From CAYNSX01 sp964400165 (GTDB lineage Bacteria > Armatimonadota > Hebobacteria > CAYNSX01), in the NCBI GenBank assembly GCA_964400165.1, contig CAYNSX010000011.1, positions 1-55,621 on the forward strand: a stretch of DNA of 55,621 nucleotides, read 5' to 3'. This document shows positions 7,295 through 16,237 of the stretch, piece by piece (the first letter of the stretch is position 1; every line of letters starts with the position of its first letter). Below the pieces are notes generated by a model. It had not been told where the DNA came from, did not search any database, and saw nothing but the letters and a program-made list of their open reading frames with translations. The translations under genes and the position numbers were made by a program.

Positions 7295-9363
7295 TGCGCG
7301 TCCCGCTCTCGTGGCTGGAGGAGTTCGTCGCCGTCGAGGCGTCGCTCAAGGAACTCGGGCGCATCCTGACGATGGCGGGCCTCGAAGTCGAATCGATGGA
7401 GAAGATCGGCGGCGAGCCGGTCTTCGACCTCGCCATCACGCCCAACCGCGGCGACTGCCTCTCGATTCTCGGCGTGGCGCGGGAGGTCGCCGCCGCGACC
7501 GAGCAGCGGCTGCTCGGCCGCAAGCCGGCCCTCAAGGAATCGGAGCGGCAGTGCGCCGACCTGATCGCCGTCGCGGTCGAAGACACGGCGAATTGCCCGC
7601 GCTATGCGGCTCGGGTGGTGACGGGCGTGAAGGTGGGGCCGTCGCCGGCGATCATTCAGAAGCGCCTCGAGCAGTGCGGCATCCGCCCGATCAACAATGT
7701 GGTGGATGTGACGAATTATGTGATGCTCGAACTCGGCCAGCCCCTGCACGCCTTCGACCGGGCGCGGCTCGCCGGGGCGCGCATCGTCGTGCGCCAGGCC
7801 GCCGCGGGCGAGAAGCTGGTGACGCTCGACGGCGTCACCCGCGAACTGACGCCAGGGATGCTGCTCATTTGCGACGAGAAGGCGCCGGTGGCGATCGCCG
7901 GCGTGATGGGCGGGCTGGCGAGCCAAGTGACGCCCGGCACCACCGAAGTCGTCATCGAGTCGGCGCACTTCAACTGGCAGAGCGTGCGGCGCACCAGCAA
8001 GGCGCTCGACCTGGTGAGCGAGTCGTCGTATCGCTTCGAGCGGGTCGTCGACCCGGAAGGCGCGGTGCGCGCCGCCGACCGCGCCGCGGAACTGCTCGCC
8101 GAATACGCGGGCGGCTCCATCGCCGCTGGCGTCGTGGACGTCAATCACGCCGATTTGCGGCCGCGCGCCATCGCGCTGCGGCCCGAACGCGTCAACGCGC
8201 TGCTCGGCGTCAACCTCGGCGACGAAGCGATTGTGGACCTGCTCGAACGCCTCGGGCTGACCGTGCACGAGAACGAATCGATTGTCGTGCACGCCCCGCC
8301 GCGCCGGCCCGACCTCGTCATCGAAGAGGACCTCATTGAAGAGGTGGCGCGGGTCTACGGCTACGACCGCGTGCCGAGCGAGCCGCCGCCGATGTCGCTG
8401 CGCCCGGCGGCGCAGCCGCCGCTGGTGCTGCTCGGCGACCGGCTGACGCCGCTGCTGCGCGGGCTGGGGCTGACGCAGACGATGTCGTACTCGCTCACCG
8501 ACGCCGCCGAATTCGAGCGTCTCGGCTTCCCCGAAGATTTCCCGCTCCGCCGCGACGCGGTGCGCATCCGCAACCCGAAGAGCGAAGAGGCGACGCATCT
8601 CCGGCCGTCGTTGCTCGGCGGGCTGCTCGACGCGCTGGCGACTAATGCGCGGCGCGGCGTCACTGATGTCTGGGTGTACGAAATCGGGCCGGTGTTCCTG
8701 CCGCGGCCGCCGCACGAGCCGCCGCCCGAGTGCCGCACGCTCGGCCTGGCGCTGATGGGCGCCGGCTGGGACGGCGACTGGAACCTGCCCGACGCGGTGC
8801 GCGAGGCCGACTTCTTCACGCTGAAGGGCCTGCTCAATACGCTGGCGCTCGAAGTCACTGGCGAACACATCGTCACGCCGCCGGCCAGCCACCCGAGTTT
8901 CCACGCCGGCCGCTGCGCGCAAGTCAACATCGGGCGGGCGACCGTCGGCATCTTCGGCCAGATGGCCGAAGGCGTCGCCGCGCATTACGACCTGCCGAAG
9001 CCGGCGTTTCTCGCGGAGGTGGATTTGCACGCGCTGCTGGCGCTGGCGCGGCCCGCCGGCGCGGTGCTGCCGCCACCGCGTTTCCCGGCGGTGATGCGCG
9101 ACCTGGCGCTGGTGCTCGACGCCGGCACACCGGTGGCGCAGGTGGAGAGCGTCGTACGGAGTGAGGGCGCCGAGTTTCTCACCGCCGTGCGCCTGTTTGA
9201 TGTCTACGCCGGCAATCAGATCGAGACCGGCCAGAAGAGTCTCGCCTACCATCTCGAATTCCGCGCCGCGGACCGCACGCTCACCGACGCCGAAGTGGAC
9301 GAGCGCGTGGCGCGAATCGTCGCCGCGCTCGAACTGCGCCTCGGCGCCAAGCGGCGCATGTAA
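7294..9363 (+). CDS. pheT: Phenylalanyl-tRNA synthetase beta subunit, lacking the N-terminal OB domain
   Basis: Partner of PheS. At 689 aa it is about 100 residues shorter than the common bacterial form. The start MRVPLSWLEEFVAVEASLK runs through GLEVESMEKIG directly into the B3/B4-proximal segment ITPNRGDCLSILGVAREVAA. The EMAP-like tRNA-binding OB domain, which normally sits between these parts, is therefore missing. The editing region, B5 domain, core and C-terminal FDX-ACB domain (RFPAVMRDLALVLD onward) are present. It begins by overlapping the pheS stop. The call is firm; the domain loss is read directly from the order of conserved blocks. Confidence 0.95.
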   Translation: MRVPLSWLEEFVAVEASLKELGRILTMAGLEVESMEKIGGEPVFDLAITPNRGDCLSILGVAREVAAATEQRLLGRKPALKESERQCADLIAVAVEDTANCPRYAARVVTGVKVGPSPAIIQKRLEQCGIRPINNVVDVTNYVMLELGQPLHAFDRARLAGARIVVRQAAAGEKLVTLDGVTRELTPGMLLICDEKAPVAIAGVMGGLASQVTPGTTEVVIESAHFNWQSVRRTSKALDLVSESSYRFERVVDPEGAVRAADRAAELLAEYAGGSIAAGVVDVNHADLRPRAIALRPERVNALLGVNLGDEAIVDLLERLGLTVHENESIVVHAPPRRPDLVIEEDLIEEVARVYGYDRVPSEPPPMSLRPAAQPPLVLLGDRLTPLLRGLGLTQTMSYSLTDAAEFERLGFPEDFPLRRDAVRIRNPKSEEATHLRPSLLGGLLDALATNARRGVTDVWVYEIGPVFLPRPPHEPPPECRTLGLALMGAGWDGDWNLPDAVREADFFTLKGLLNTLALEVTGEHIVTPPASHPSFHAGRCAQVNIGRATVGIFGQMAEGVAAHYDLPKPAFLAEVDLHALLALARPAGAVLPPPRFPAVMRDLALVLDAGTPVAQVESVVRSEGAEFLTAVRLFDVYAGNQIETGQKSLAYHLEFRAADRTLTDAEVDERVARIVAALELRLGAKRRM

Positions 9364-9378
9364 CCCAGGGAGAAACCG

Positions 9379-10494
9379 ATGAACCGTGACCGCGTCTTGA
9401 AGCGCTTTCTCGACTACTGCCGCCTCGACAGCGTCCCGCGCAAAGAGGGGCCGATGTTCCGCGCCGTCACGAAGGAACTCGATGCCGCCGGCATTCCCTG
9501 GGAGACCGATGACGCCGGCACGGCCGTCGGCGGCGAGGTCGGCAACATCATCGCCCGCCTACCCGGCACCGCCAAGGCGGCGCCCATCCTCATCAACGCG
9601 CACATCGACACCGTCGCGCAGGGCATCGGCGTCAAGCCCGAAGTGCGCGACGGGCGCGTCGTCGCCGTCGACTCCGGCATCCTCGGCGCCGACGACAAGG
9701 CCGCGGTCGCGGCGCTGATGGAAGCGGCGCTGGAACTGAAGGACGGCAAGCGCCAGTACCCGCCGACCGATGTCATCTTTACCATCTGCGAGGAGGTTGG
9801 GCTGCTCGGCGCCGCGAACCTCGACCGCACGAAAGTGCGGGCCAAAATGGGGTTCGTGCTCGACAGCAGCGGCGCCGTCGGCGGCATCATCATCGGGTCG
9901 CCCAGCCAGGATGTCATTCAGATCGTGGTGCGCGGCCAGTCGGCGCACGCCGGCGCCGCCCCCGAGAAGGGCATCAACGCCATCGCGCTCGCCGCCAAGG
10001 CGATCGCCCGCGTGACCTGGGGGCGGCTCGACCCCGAAACCACTTGCAATGTCGGCATCATCCACGGCGGCGAGGCGGGGAATGTCGTGCCCGACCGCGT
10101 CGATGTCCGCGCCGAAGCGCGCAGCCACGACCCCGCGAAACTCGAGCGCGTCGTGCGCGACATCCGCGCCGCGTTCGAAGAGGAAGCGAAACAGGGTGGG
10201 GGAGGCGTCGAGATCACCGTGACGCGCATTTACGAGACCTACCGCCTGACCGATCAGCACAAGCAACTGCAAATCGTGCAGGCCGCCGCGCAGCGCATCG
10301 GGCTCAAGACGCACACCACCCTCACCGGCGGCGGCACCGACGCCAGCATCTTCAACGCGAAGGGCCTGCCGAGTGTGGTCATCGCCGTCGGCTACGAAAA
10401 CCCGCACACACCGCAGGAATATCAGGTGATTGATGACCTCTACCGGCTCGTCGACTATACTCTCGCCATAGCGGAAGAGGCCGCTCGCGCGTGA
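9379..10494 (+). CDS. M20-family metallopeptidase (PepT-like aminotripeptidase)
   Basis: A 371-aa di-zinc peptidase of the M20/PepT group, cutting N-terminal residues from tri- or other short peptides in the cytoplasm. Metal and catalytic residues are visible: His75 and Asp77 in NAHIDTV, bridging Asp105 in GADDKAA, the Glu138-Glu139 pair in CEEVGLLGA, and a C-terminal metal His in YENPHTPQE. The dimerisation domain with SAHAGAAPEKGINA lies between. A Shine-Dalgarno GGGAG precedes the ATG. The stop is overlapped by the GTG of the next gene. Confidence 0.88.
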   Translation: MNRDRVLKRFLDYCRLDSVPRKEGPMFRAVTKELDAAGIPWETDDAGTAVGGEVGNIIARLPGTAKAAPILINAHIDTVAQGIGVKPEVRDGRVVAVDSGILGADDKAAVAALMEAALELKDGKRQYPPTDVIFTICEEVGLLGAANLDRTKVRAKMGFVLDSSGAVGGIIIGSPSQDVIQIVVRGQSAHAGAAPEKGINAIALAAKAIARVTWGRLDPETTCNVGIIHGGEAGNVVPDRVDVRAEARSHDPAKLERVVRDIRAAFEEEAKQGGGGVEITVTRIYETYRLTDQHKQLQIVQAAAQRIGLKTHTTLTGGGTDASIFNAKGLPSVVIAVGYENPHTPQEYQVIDDLYRLVDYTLAIAEEAARA

Positions 10495-11270
10495 GCAAGT
10501 TCGACCCCGGCGTCGATTATTACGAAATCCTGCAAGTCCACACCAAAGCGCAGCCGGAAGTGGTGCGCACCGCCTATCGCACGCTGGTGCGCGAGTTGCA
10601 GGGGCACCCGGATCTCGGCGGCACGCACGAGCAGGCGGTGCTCATCAACCGCGCCTACGAAGTCTTGAGTGACCCCGACCAGCGCGCCGAATATGATGAC
10701 TGGCTCTCAAATCAAGGCCTCAAGTCGTACGCGCAGGGTACCTACCGCCCCAGCGACGAGCACGCCCGCGTCGTCATCTGCCTGAACTGCGGGCGCAAGA
10801 ACCGGGTCAACGCCGACGGCTCGGTGCAGCAGGCGGTCTGCGGGCAGTGCGGGCAGGCGCTGGTGCGCCCGCCGCGCGAGAACCCGGAAGATGTTGTGCG
10901 CAAGGCGGTGCGGCGCAACATCCTCGGCCTGCCGCGCGACCTCTACGATGAACTCTACGAGCAGAGCGAATTGAAACTGCAAGCCGTGCGCTTGCCGGCG
11001 GGGACGAACTGGAAGTGCGCGAACTGCGGGTTCCGGGCGACGATCGAGAAGACGGGTTTACCCAACGCCTGCCCGGACTGCCACAAACCCGGGTGGAATC
11101 AGTTCCGGCTGTTCAAGTGCGGCAACTGCGGCTACGAGTTCATCTGCCACCACCTGAAGGGGTGGCCGTATCAACTCTACCCGCGCTGCCCGCTCTGCCT
11201 GCACGCGCGCTGGCACCGGCGCGCGGAACGCGCGCCGCTGCAGCGCTTCGTGCGGACTTTTGTCCGGTGA
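10491..11270 (+). CDS. J-domain protein with multiple zinc ribbons
   Basis: Residues about 8-70 form a J domain with the HPD tripeptide at 39-41 (GHPDLGG), the contact for DnaK ATPase stimulation. The usual lysine-rich follow-up (HPDK) is replaced by LGG. The rest (259 aa total) lacks the G/F region and substrate domains of classical DnaJ and carries three CXXC-based zinc modules: CLNCG with CGQCG, CANCG with CPDC, and CGNCG with CPLC. A Trp/His-rich basic tail follows. It starts GTG overlapping the M20 stop (GTGA). Likely a specialised Hsp70 co-chaperone or a nucleic-acid-binding J protein; the client is unknown. Confidence 0.8.
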   Translation: MSKFDPGVDYYEILQVHTKAQPEVVRTAYRTLVRELQGHPDLGGTHEQAVLINRAYEVLSDPDQRAEYDDWLSNQGLKSYAQGTYRPSDEHARVVICLNCGRKNRVNADGSVQQAVCGQCGQALVRPPRENPEDVVRKAVRRNILGLPRDLYDELYEQSELKLQAVRLPAGTNWKCANCGFRATIEKTGLPNACPDCHKPGWNQFRLFKCGNCGYEFICHHLKGWPYQLYPRCPLCLHARWHRRAERAPLQRFVRTFVR

Positions 11271-11283
11271 GCGCCGTGCGAGG

Positions 11284-11511
11284 TCAGGCGGTCTCGGCGT
11301 CGCCCGCCGAGCGGAACCGCGCCGTCGCGGCGCGCACGCGCTCGCGGGCGTCTTCTGCCAGCGACCGCGCCTTGTCGCGCAACGCCGAGGTCTTCTCGCC
11401 GATCATCCGGCGGGTGTCCTCGCCGCTTTGCGGCGCATACAGCAGCGCCAACGAAGCGCCGAAGGCCGCGCCCACCAGTACGCCGAAAATGAACGCTGAT
11501 CCGCGTCCCAT
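11284..11511 (-). CDS. YtxH-like small membrane protein
   Basis: A 75-aa protein with one N-terminal membrane/glycine-zipper segment (GSAFIFGVLVGAAFGASLALLYAP) directly followed by a GEDTRR motif and a charged helical tail, the pattern of YtxH/DUF883-type proteins. The ATG at 11511 has GGAGG nine bases upstream; the ORF extends to 11550, but that part precedes the Shine-Dalgarno. It is encoded between, and opposite to, the J-domain gene and hisS. Function is undefined; relatives are general-stress membrane proteins. Confidence 0.75.
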   Translation of the reverse strand: MGRGSAFIFGVLVGAAFGASLALLYAPQSGEDTRRMIGEKTSALRDKARSLAEDARERVRAATARFRSAGDAETA

Positions 11512-11598
11512 GTCATTAGCCCTCCGAGAAAGTGTCAGCCGTGCAGACATTATAAGCGACCCCCAGTGCGGCCGAAAAGTTTCGCACCGGGTTTGTCA

Positions 11599-12885
11599 AT
11601 GAGCGCCCCGCGCTACCAGGCACCACGCGGCACCCATGATGTTCTTCCGCAAGAGGCGGCGCGCTGGCAATGGGCCGAGGACGCCTTCCGCGACACCTGC
11701 CGCCGGGCCGGCTTCGGGGAAATCCGCACCCCGACCTTCGAGGACACCGAGGTCTTCGCTCGCGGCGTCGGCGACACCACCGACATTGTGACCAAGCAGA
11801 TGTACACCTTCGAGGACCGCGGCGGCCGCAGCGTCACGCTGTGCGCCGAGGGCACGGCGCCCGTCATCCGGGCGCTCATCCAGCACGGCGCTCTCGGCGC
11901 CAGCGGCGTGCAGAAGGTTTTCTACCTGACGCCCATTTTTCGCTACGAGCGCCCGCAGGCCGGCCGGTTGCGCGAGCACCACCAAGCGGGGCTCGAGGTT
12001 GTCGGCGCCGCCGGGCCGGAAGCGGACGCCGAAGTCATCGCCGTCGGGATGTCGTACCTGGCCGCGGTCGGCATCACCGACGCCGCGTTGCGCCTCAACA
12101 GCATCGGCGACGCGGTCTGCCGCGCCGCCTACCGCGATCGCCTGCGCGACTTCCTGCGCCCGCAGTTCGAAGAACTCTGCCCCGATTGCCAAGTGCGCTT
12201 CGAGCGCAACCCGCTCCGCATCTTCGATTGCAAAGTCCCGCGCTGCCGCGGACTGATCGCCGGCGCGCCGGCGATGGTCGACCACCTCTGCGCCGACTGC
12301 CGCGCCCACTTCGACGGCGTCCAAGCCGCGCTGCGCGCCCGCGGCATCGTGTTCACGCTCGACCCCAATGTCGTGCGCGGCCTTGACTACTACACACGCA
12401 CTGCCTTCGAGGTGACGCACGGGGCGCTCGGCGCGCAGGACGCGCTACTCGGCGGCGGGCGCTACGACGGCCTCGCCGAAATCCTCGGCGGCCCGCCGAC
12501 GCCCGGCGTCGGCTTCGGTTCTGGCATCGAACGAGTGCTGTTCGTCACGGGGAAACTGGGAACCGGGCCGCCGGCGAGTGCGCTCGACGCCTATGTCGCC
12601 GCCGCCAGCGACGGCGCGGCGGTGCACGCCGGCCCGCTGGCCGACCGCTTGCGCAGCGAGGGCTTGACTACCGATTTTGACCCGCTGGGCCGCTCTTTGA
12701 AGGCGCAAATGAAGGAGGCGGCGCGGCGAAACGCCGCCTTTGCTATTATCCTGGGCGACGACGAGCTGGCCGCCGGCGAGGCGACCTTGCGAGATTTGAC
12801 GACCGGACATCAAGAGCGTGTCGCCGTTGACCGGCTCGCCGTCACTCTCAAGCAATGGCGGAAGAGCCCACCACAGCCCGCGTAA
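11599..12885 (+). CDS. hisS: Histidyl-tRNA synthetase
   Basis: A 428-aa class II synthetase charging tRNA-His. Motif 1 region TPTFEDTEVFARGVGDTTD, motif 2 FRYERPQAGRLREHHQ, the HisRS-specific RGLDYYTRTAFEV, and motif 3 GFGSGIERVLF are all present. A cysteine cluster (CPDC, CKVPRC, CADC) in the insertion domain resembles zinc-type HisRS variants. The C-terminal anticodon-binding domain ends near residue 420. The ATG at 11599 starts MSAPRYQAPRGTHDVLP, the normal N-terminus; 11 further upstream codons are open but not conserved. aspS begins inside its last 31 bases. Confidence 0.95.
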   Translation: MSAPRYQAPRGTHDVLPQEAARWQWAEDAFRDTCRRAGFGEIRTPTFEDTEVFARGVGDTTDIVTKQMYTFEDRGGRSVTLCAEGTAPVIRALIQHGALGASGVQKVFYLTPIFRYERPQAGRLREHHQAGLEVVGAAGPEADAEVIAVGMSYLAAVGITDAALRLNSIGDAVCRAAYRDRLRDFLRPQFEELCPDCQVRFERNPLRIFDCKVPRCRGLIAGAPAMVDHLCADCRAHFDGVQAALRARGIVFTLDPNVVRGLDYYTRTAFEVTHGALGAQDALLGGGRYDGLAEILGGPPTPGVGFGSGIERVLFVTGKLGTGPPASALDAYVAAASDGAAVHAGPLADRLRSEGLTTDFDPLGRSLKAQMKEAARRNAAFAIILGDDELAAGEATLRDLTTGHQERVAVDRLAVTLKQWRKSPPQPA

Positions 12886-14711
12886 CGCCCGACATCGTCC
12901 CGCCTCCGGCGGGAATGCGCTCCCATTGGTGTGGCACCCTCCGTCCCGAACATCAGGGTACCGAAGTCACCATATGCGGCTGGGTGCACCGCCGGCGCGA
13001 CCACGGCGGGGTCATCTTCCTCGATGTACGCGACCGCACCGGCCTGGTGCAGGTCGTCATCGACCCGCAGCACGCCGCCCACGCCCACGAAGTACGCTCC
13101 GAGTACTTCCTGCGTGTGACGGGCAGCGTCGCGCCGCGCCCCGCCGGCACGGAGAACCCGAACCTGCCGACCGGCGCTGTCGAGGTCAAGGCGAGCGCGC
13201 TCGAGATCCTGAACGCCTGCGCGCCGCTGCCGTTCCAGGTCGCCGACCATCACGCGGAAGCGGATGAATTCCTGCGCCTGCGCCACCGCTACCTCGACCT
13301 GCGCCGCGAGCGGATGCGAAATAACCTCGGCCTGCGGCACCGCATCGCGCAGGGAGTGCGCGAGTATCTGAACGCGCGCGGCTTCTGGGAAGTCGAGACG
13401 CCGCTGCTGATTCAGAGCACGCCGGAAGGCGCGCGCGACTTCCTGGTGCCGTCGCGCCTCTACCCGGGCCGGTTCTTCGCGCTGCCGCAGTCGCCGCAGA
13501 TCCTGAAGCAGTTGCTGATGGTGTCGGGCGTCGAGCGCTACTACCAACTCGCCCGCTGCCTGCGCGACGAAGACCTGCGCGCCGACCGGCAACTCGAACA
13601 CACGCAGATCGACCTCGAGATGTCGTGCGTCGCCGAAGACGATGTCATCGCCCTCGTCGAGGGGCTGATGCAACACCTCTTCGCCCTTGCGGGCATCGAA
13701 GTCCGCCCGCCGTTCCGCCGCTTGGACTACGCGGACTCGATGGAGCGCTACGGCTCCGACAAGCCCGACTTGCGCTACGGCCTCGAGTTCGTCGACTTCA
13801 CTGACACCTTCCGCGGCACCGAGTTCCGCGCCTTCGGCGGCGCGGTCAAGGCCGGCGGCGTCGTGAAGGGCCTGCGCGTGCCGAAAGCCGGGGCGATCGC
13901 GCGCACCCAACTGGAGCGCCTCGAACAGCGCGCCAAGCAACTCGGCGCCGGCGGCCTGGCCCAAGTGGCGTTCCACGACGGCGGCATCAAATCGGTGATT
14001 GCCAAGTTCCTCTCGGAGCGCGAGACCGCCGCCTTGCGCAGCGTCTCCGGCGCGCAGGACGGCGACTTGCTGCTCCTGCTCGCCGACCAGCGCCGCAAAG
14101 CCAACACCATCCTCGGCGAAGTGCGCCGCGAAGTGGCGGCGCTGCTCGGGCTGGTCGGCGGGGGCGATTCGCCCATCGTCGCCGCCGTGCAAGGGCCGTG
14201 GGAATTCGTCTGGATGACCGGCTTCCCGATCTTCGAATGGAACGACGAGGAGCAGCGCCTCGACGCTGGGCACAACCCGTTCGTCTCGCCGCGCGACGAC
14301 CAGATGGCTGCGCTCGACACTGACCCGCGCCAGGTCATCGGGCGGCAATACGACCTGACGCTCAACGGCCTGGAACTCGGCAGCGGCGGCATCCGCAACC
14401 ACCGCCGTGACATCCAGGAACGCATCTTCCGCCACCTGGGGATGAGTGACGACCTGATGCGCGAGCGCTTTGGCTTTCACCTCGACGCGCTGGAGTTCGG
14501 CGCGCCGCCGCACGGCGGCATCGCGCTCGGCTTCGACCGGATCGTGGCGATGCTCGCTGGCGAAGGCGCCATCCGCGAGGTGATTGCGTTCCCGAAGTCG
14601 GCGGCGGGTCTTGACCCGCTCACCGGCGCGCCGGCACGCGTGGACCTGAAACAATTGCAGGAACTGGGTTTGGAGATTGCGGAGCATGAGGAAAAAGGCG
14701 ACCGCGCCTAA
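12855..14711 (+). CDS. aspS: Aspartyl-tRNA synthetase
   Basis: A 618-aa bacterial-type AspRS with an N-terminal OB anticodon-binding domain (VTICGWVHRRRDHGGVIFLD), the class II core (PEGARDFLVPSR; RCLRDEDLRADRQLEHTQID), a GAD insertion domain, and motif 3 GGIALGFDRIVAML. It attaches Asp to tRNA-Asp, and to tRNA-Asn if the enzyme is non-discriminating. The ORF opens at 12855 inside hisS, but the conserved family N-terminus (MRSHWCGTL) begins at 12915, so the true start may be there. It is part of a hisS-aspS-rnc overlap chain; rnc starts within its last 26 bases. Confidence 0.95.
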   Translation: MAEEPTTARVTPDIVPPPAGMRSHWCGTLRPEHQGTEVTICGWVHRRRDHGGVIFLDVRDRTGLVQVVIDPQHAAHAHEVRSEYFLRVTGSVAPRPAGTENPNLPTGAVEVKASALEILNACAPLPFQVADHHAEADEFLRLRHRYLDLRRERMRNNLGLRHRIAQGVREYLNARGFWEVETPLLIQSTPEGARDFLVPSRLYPGRFFALPQSPQILKQLLMVSGVERYYQLARCLRDEDLRADRQLEHTQIDLEMSCVAEDDVIALVEGLMQHLFALAGIEVRPPFRRLDYADSMERYGSDKPDLRYGLEFVDFTDTFRGTEFRAFGGAVKAGGVVKGLRVPKAGAIARTQLERLEQRAKQLGAGGLAQVAFHDGGIKSVIAKFLSERETAALRSVSGAQDGDLLLLLADQRRKANTILGEVRREVAALLGLVGGGDSPIVAAVQGPWEFVWMTGFPIFEWNDEEQRLDAGHNPFVSPRDDQMAALDTDPRQVIGRQYDLTLNGLELGSGGIRNHRRDIQERIFRHLGMSDDLMRERFGFHLDALEFGAPPHGGIALGFDRIVAMLAGEGAIREVIAFPKSAAGLDPLTGAPARVDLKQLQELGLEIAEHEEKGDRA

Positions 14712-15501
14712 GCGCACCGCCCGCCGCCGCGACCCGCTGGCTGCCTTGCAGCAGCGGCTGCAAGTCAAGTTCTATGACCCCTCGCTCCTCCGCCAGGCGC
14801 TGACGCACCGCTCGTATCTGCGTGAGACGCAGGAGGGCGAGAGCAACGAGCGCCTCGAATTCCTCGGCGACTCGGTCCTCGGCATCACCCTCGCCGAGCA
14901 CCTGATGGCGCTGCACACGGACTGGACCGAGGGCGAACTGACCAAGGTGAAAGCCGTCGTCGTCTCGGAGCCGATCCTGGCCGATGTCGCCCGGCGCCTC
15001 AACCTGGGCCGCTATGTCATCATCTCGCGCGGCGAGGAAGCGAACGGCGGCCGCGACCGCGCCTCGATCCTTTCGGACGCGCTCGAAGCAGTCTTCGCCG
15101 CGGTCTACATCGACCAGGGCATGGAAGTGGCGCGGGACCTCATCCGCCGCCTGATCCGCACGCCGCTGCGCCAGATCGAGCGCCAGGAACATACGCCCGA
15201 CTACAAGACCGTCCTGCAGGAGACGACGCAGAACCGGCTGCGCACGACCCCCGAGTACCGCGTCGCCGGCGAGTCCGGACCTGATCACGACAAGACTTTC
15301 GTCATCGAGGTGCTGCTCGGCGGCGCGGTGGCCGGCACCGGCAAGGGCAAGAGCAAGCAGAAAGCCGAGCAGGCCGCGGCCAAGGCCGCCCTCGCGTCCG
15401 TGCCGGCGCTGGCGAAAGACGGGAAAGGTGTGACGGGGAAAGTGTCACGGGAAAAGCCGGCCGGCGAGGCCGCGGCTGGCAAGGGTGAGCGCGCCAGTTG
15501 A
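14686..15501 (+). CDS. rnc: Ribonuclease III with repeat-derived C-terminal tail
   Basis: Cleaves double-stranded RNA in rRNA maturation and mRNA turnover. The nuclease domain carries the signature ERLEFLGDSVL (about residue 55) and the distal DALEAVFAAVYID metal site; a double-stranded-RNA-binding domain follows from DYKTVLQETTQ to AEQAAAKAAL. Beyond this normal end there are about 35 extra residues (from SVPALAKDG to GERAS), part of which is encoded by a copy of the R1 palindromic repeat at 15415-15453. ATG 14686 is preferred over the in-frame TTG at 14677. It overlaps aspS, implying one transcript. Confidence 0.95.
   Translation: MRKKATAPKRTARRRDPLAALQQRLQVKFYDPSLLRQALTHRSYLRETQEGESNERLEFLGDSVLGITLAEHLMALHTDWTEGELTKVKAVVVSEPILADVARRLNLGRYVIISRGEEANGGRDRASILSDALEAVFAAVYIDQGMEVARDLIRRLIRTPLRQIERQEHTPDYKTVLQETTQNRLRTTPEYRVAGESGPDHDKTFVIEVLLGGAVAGTGKGKSKQKAEQAAAKAALASVPALAKDGKGVTGKVSREKPAGEAAAGKGERAS
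15415..15453 (+). repeat. R1 repeat inside the 3' end of rnc, copy 2
   Basis: 39 bases that match the copy at 17240-17278 with a single A/C difference. It contains GTGTGACGGGG and GTGTCACGGG. It is translated in the rnc frame as KDGKGVTGKVSRE, so the repeat has been absorbed into coding sequence 48 bases before the stop. Confidence 0.9.
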
Positions 15502-15604
15502 CACGCGACAGGCGAGGTCTCATCGCACCGCCTGATGTGGACAGCGCGCGGCGCCCGTGTGGCACACTGCTCGGGGGGACTGTGATGACTGCGGGGACTG
15601 ACTG

Positions 15605-16237
15605 ATGTTTCGCATGCGCCTGATCCCGCGCGATGAGCGCTTCTTTGATTTGCTCGAGCGCGCCGCCGCCAATGTCGTTCAGGGCGCCCGGCAATTCCAC
15701 GAGTTCGCCACGCATTACGACACGCGCGGCCGGGAACTCGCCGGCGCCATCGAAGAGACCGAACACGAGGGCGACATCATCACGCACGAGATCATGGACC
15801 GCCTCAATCGCACCTTCATCACGCCCATTGATGAAATCCAGGCCCTCGCCTCGCGCATGGACGACATCATCGACCTCGTCGAGGCCTGCACGGACTGCCT
15901 TATCCTCTATGAAGTGAAACAGATGACGCCCGAGATGCAGGAACTGGCCGGCGTCCTGGCGCGGGCGACCGAGCAGATGGAAAAGGCCGTGCGCGGCTTG
16001 CGCGACCTCTCCCGCCCGCGGCGCATCCTCGACCATTGCATCGAAATTAACCGGTTGGAGAACGAGGGCGACAAGACCTCGCGCCGCGCCCGCGGCAATC
16101 TCTTCCGCAACGGCGGCGACCTGCGTGAGGCGATGAAGTGGCACGAGATCTACGACTTGCTGGAAGATGCGGTCGACCGCGTCGAAGATGTCTCCGACAT
16201 CATTGAAGGCGTCGTCATCAAGCACGGGTCCGGCTAA
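15605..16237 (+). CDS. DUF47/PhoU-like accessory protein of phosphate transport
   Basis: A 210-aa, all-helical DUF47 (TIGR00153) protein with PhoU-like acidic repeats: EETEHEGDIITHEIMDRLN, ALASRMDDIIDLVEA and RLENEGDKTSRRA. These families bind metal clusters through E/DxxxD motifs and are usually encoded with Pit phosphate transporters, whose activity they probably modulate. Here the next gene, a Pit permease, starts at the base right after its stop, so the two form a transport pair. The ATG at 15605 is preceded by GGGG. Cytoplasmic. Confidence 0.9.
   Translation: MFRMRLIPRDERFFDLLERAAANVVQGARQFHEFATHYDTRGRELAGAIEETEHEGDIITHEIMDRLNRTFITPIDEIQALASRMDDIIDLVEACTDCLILYEVKQMTPEMQELAGVLARATEQMEKAVRGLRDLSRPRRILDHCIEINRLENEGDKTSRRARGNLFRNGGDLREAMKWHEIYDLLEDAVDRVEDVSDIIEGVVIKHGSG

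Noticed and set aside
10448..10476. TATACT-like -10 element near the end of the M20 peptidase gene
   Set aside because: The only -35-like match is 20 bases upstream, too far, and the next gene is translationally coupled to this one.
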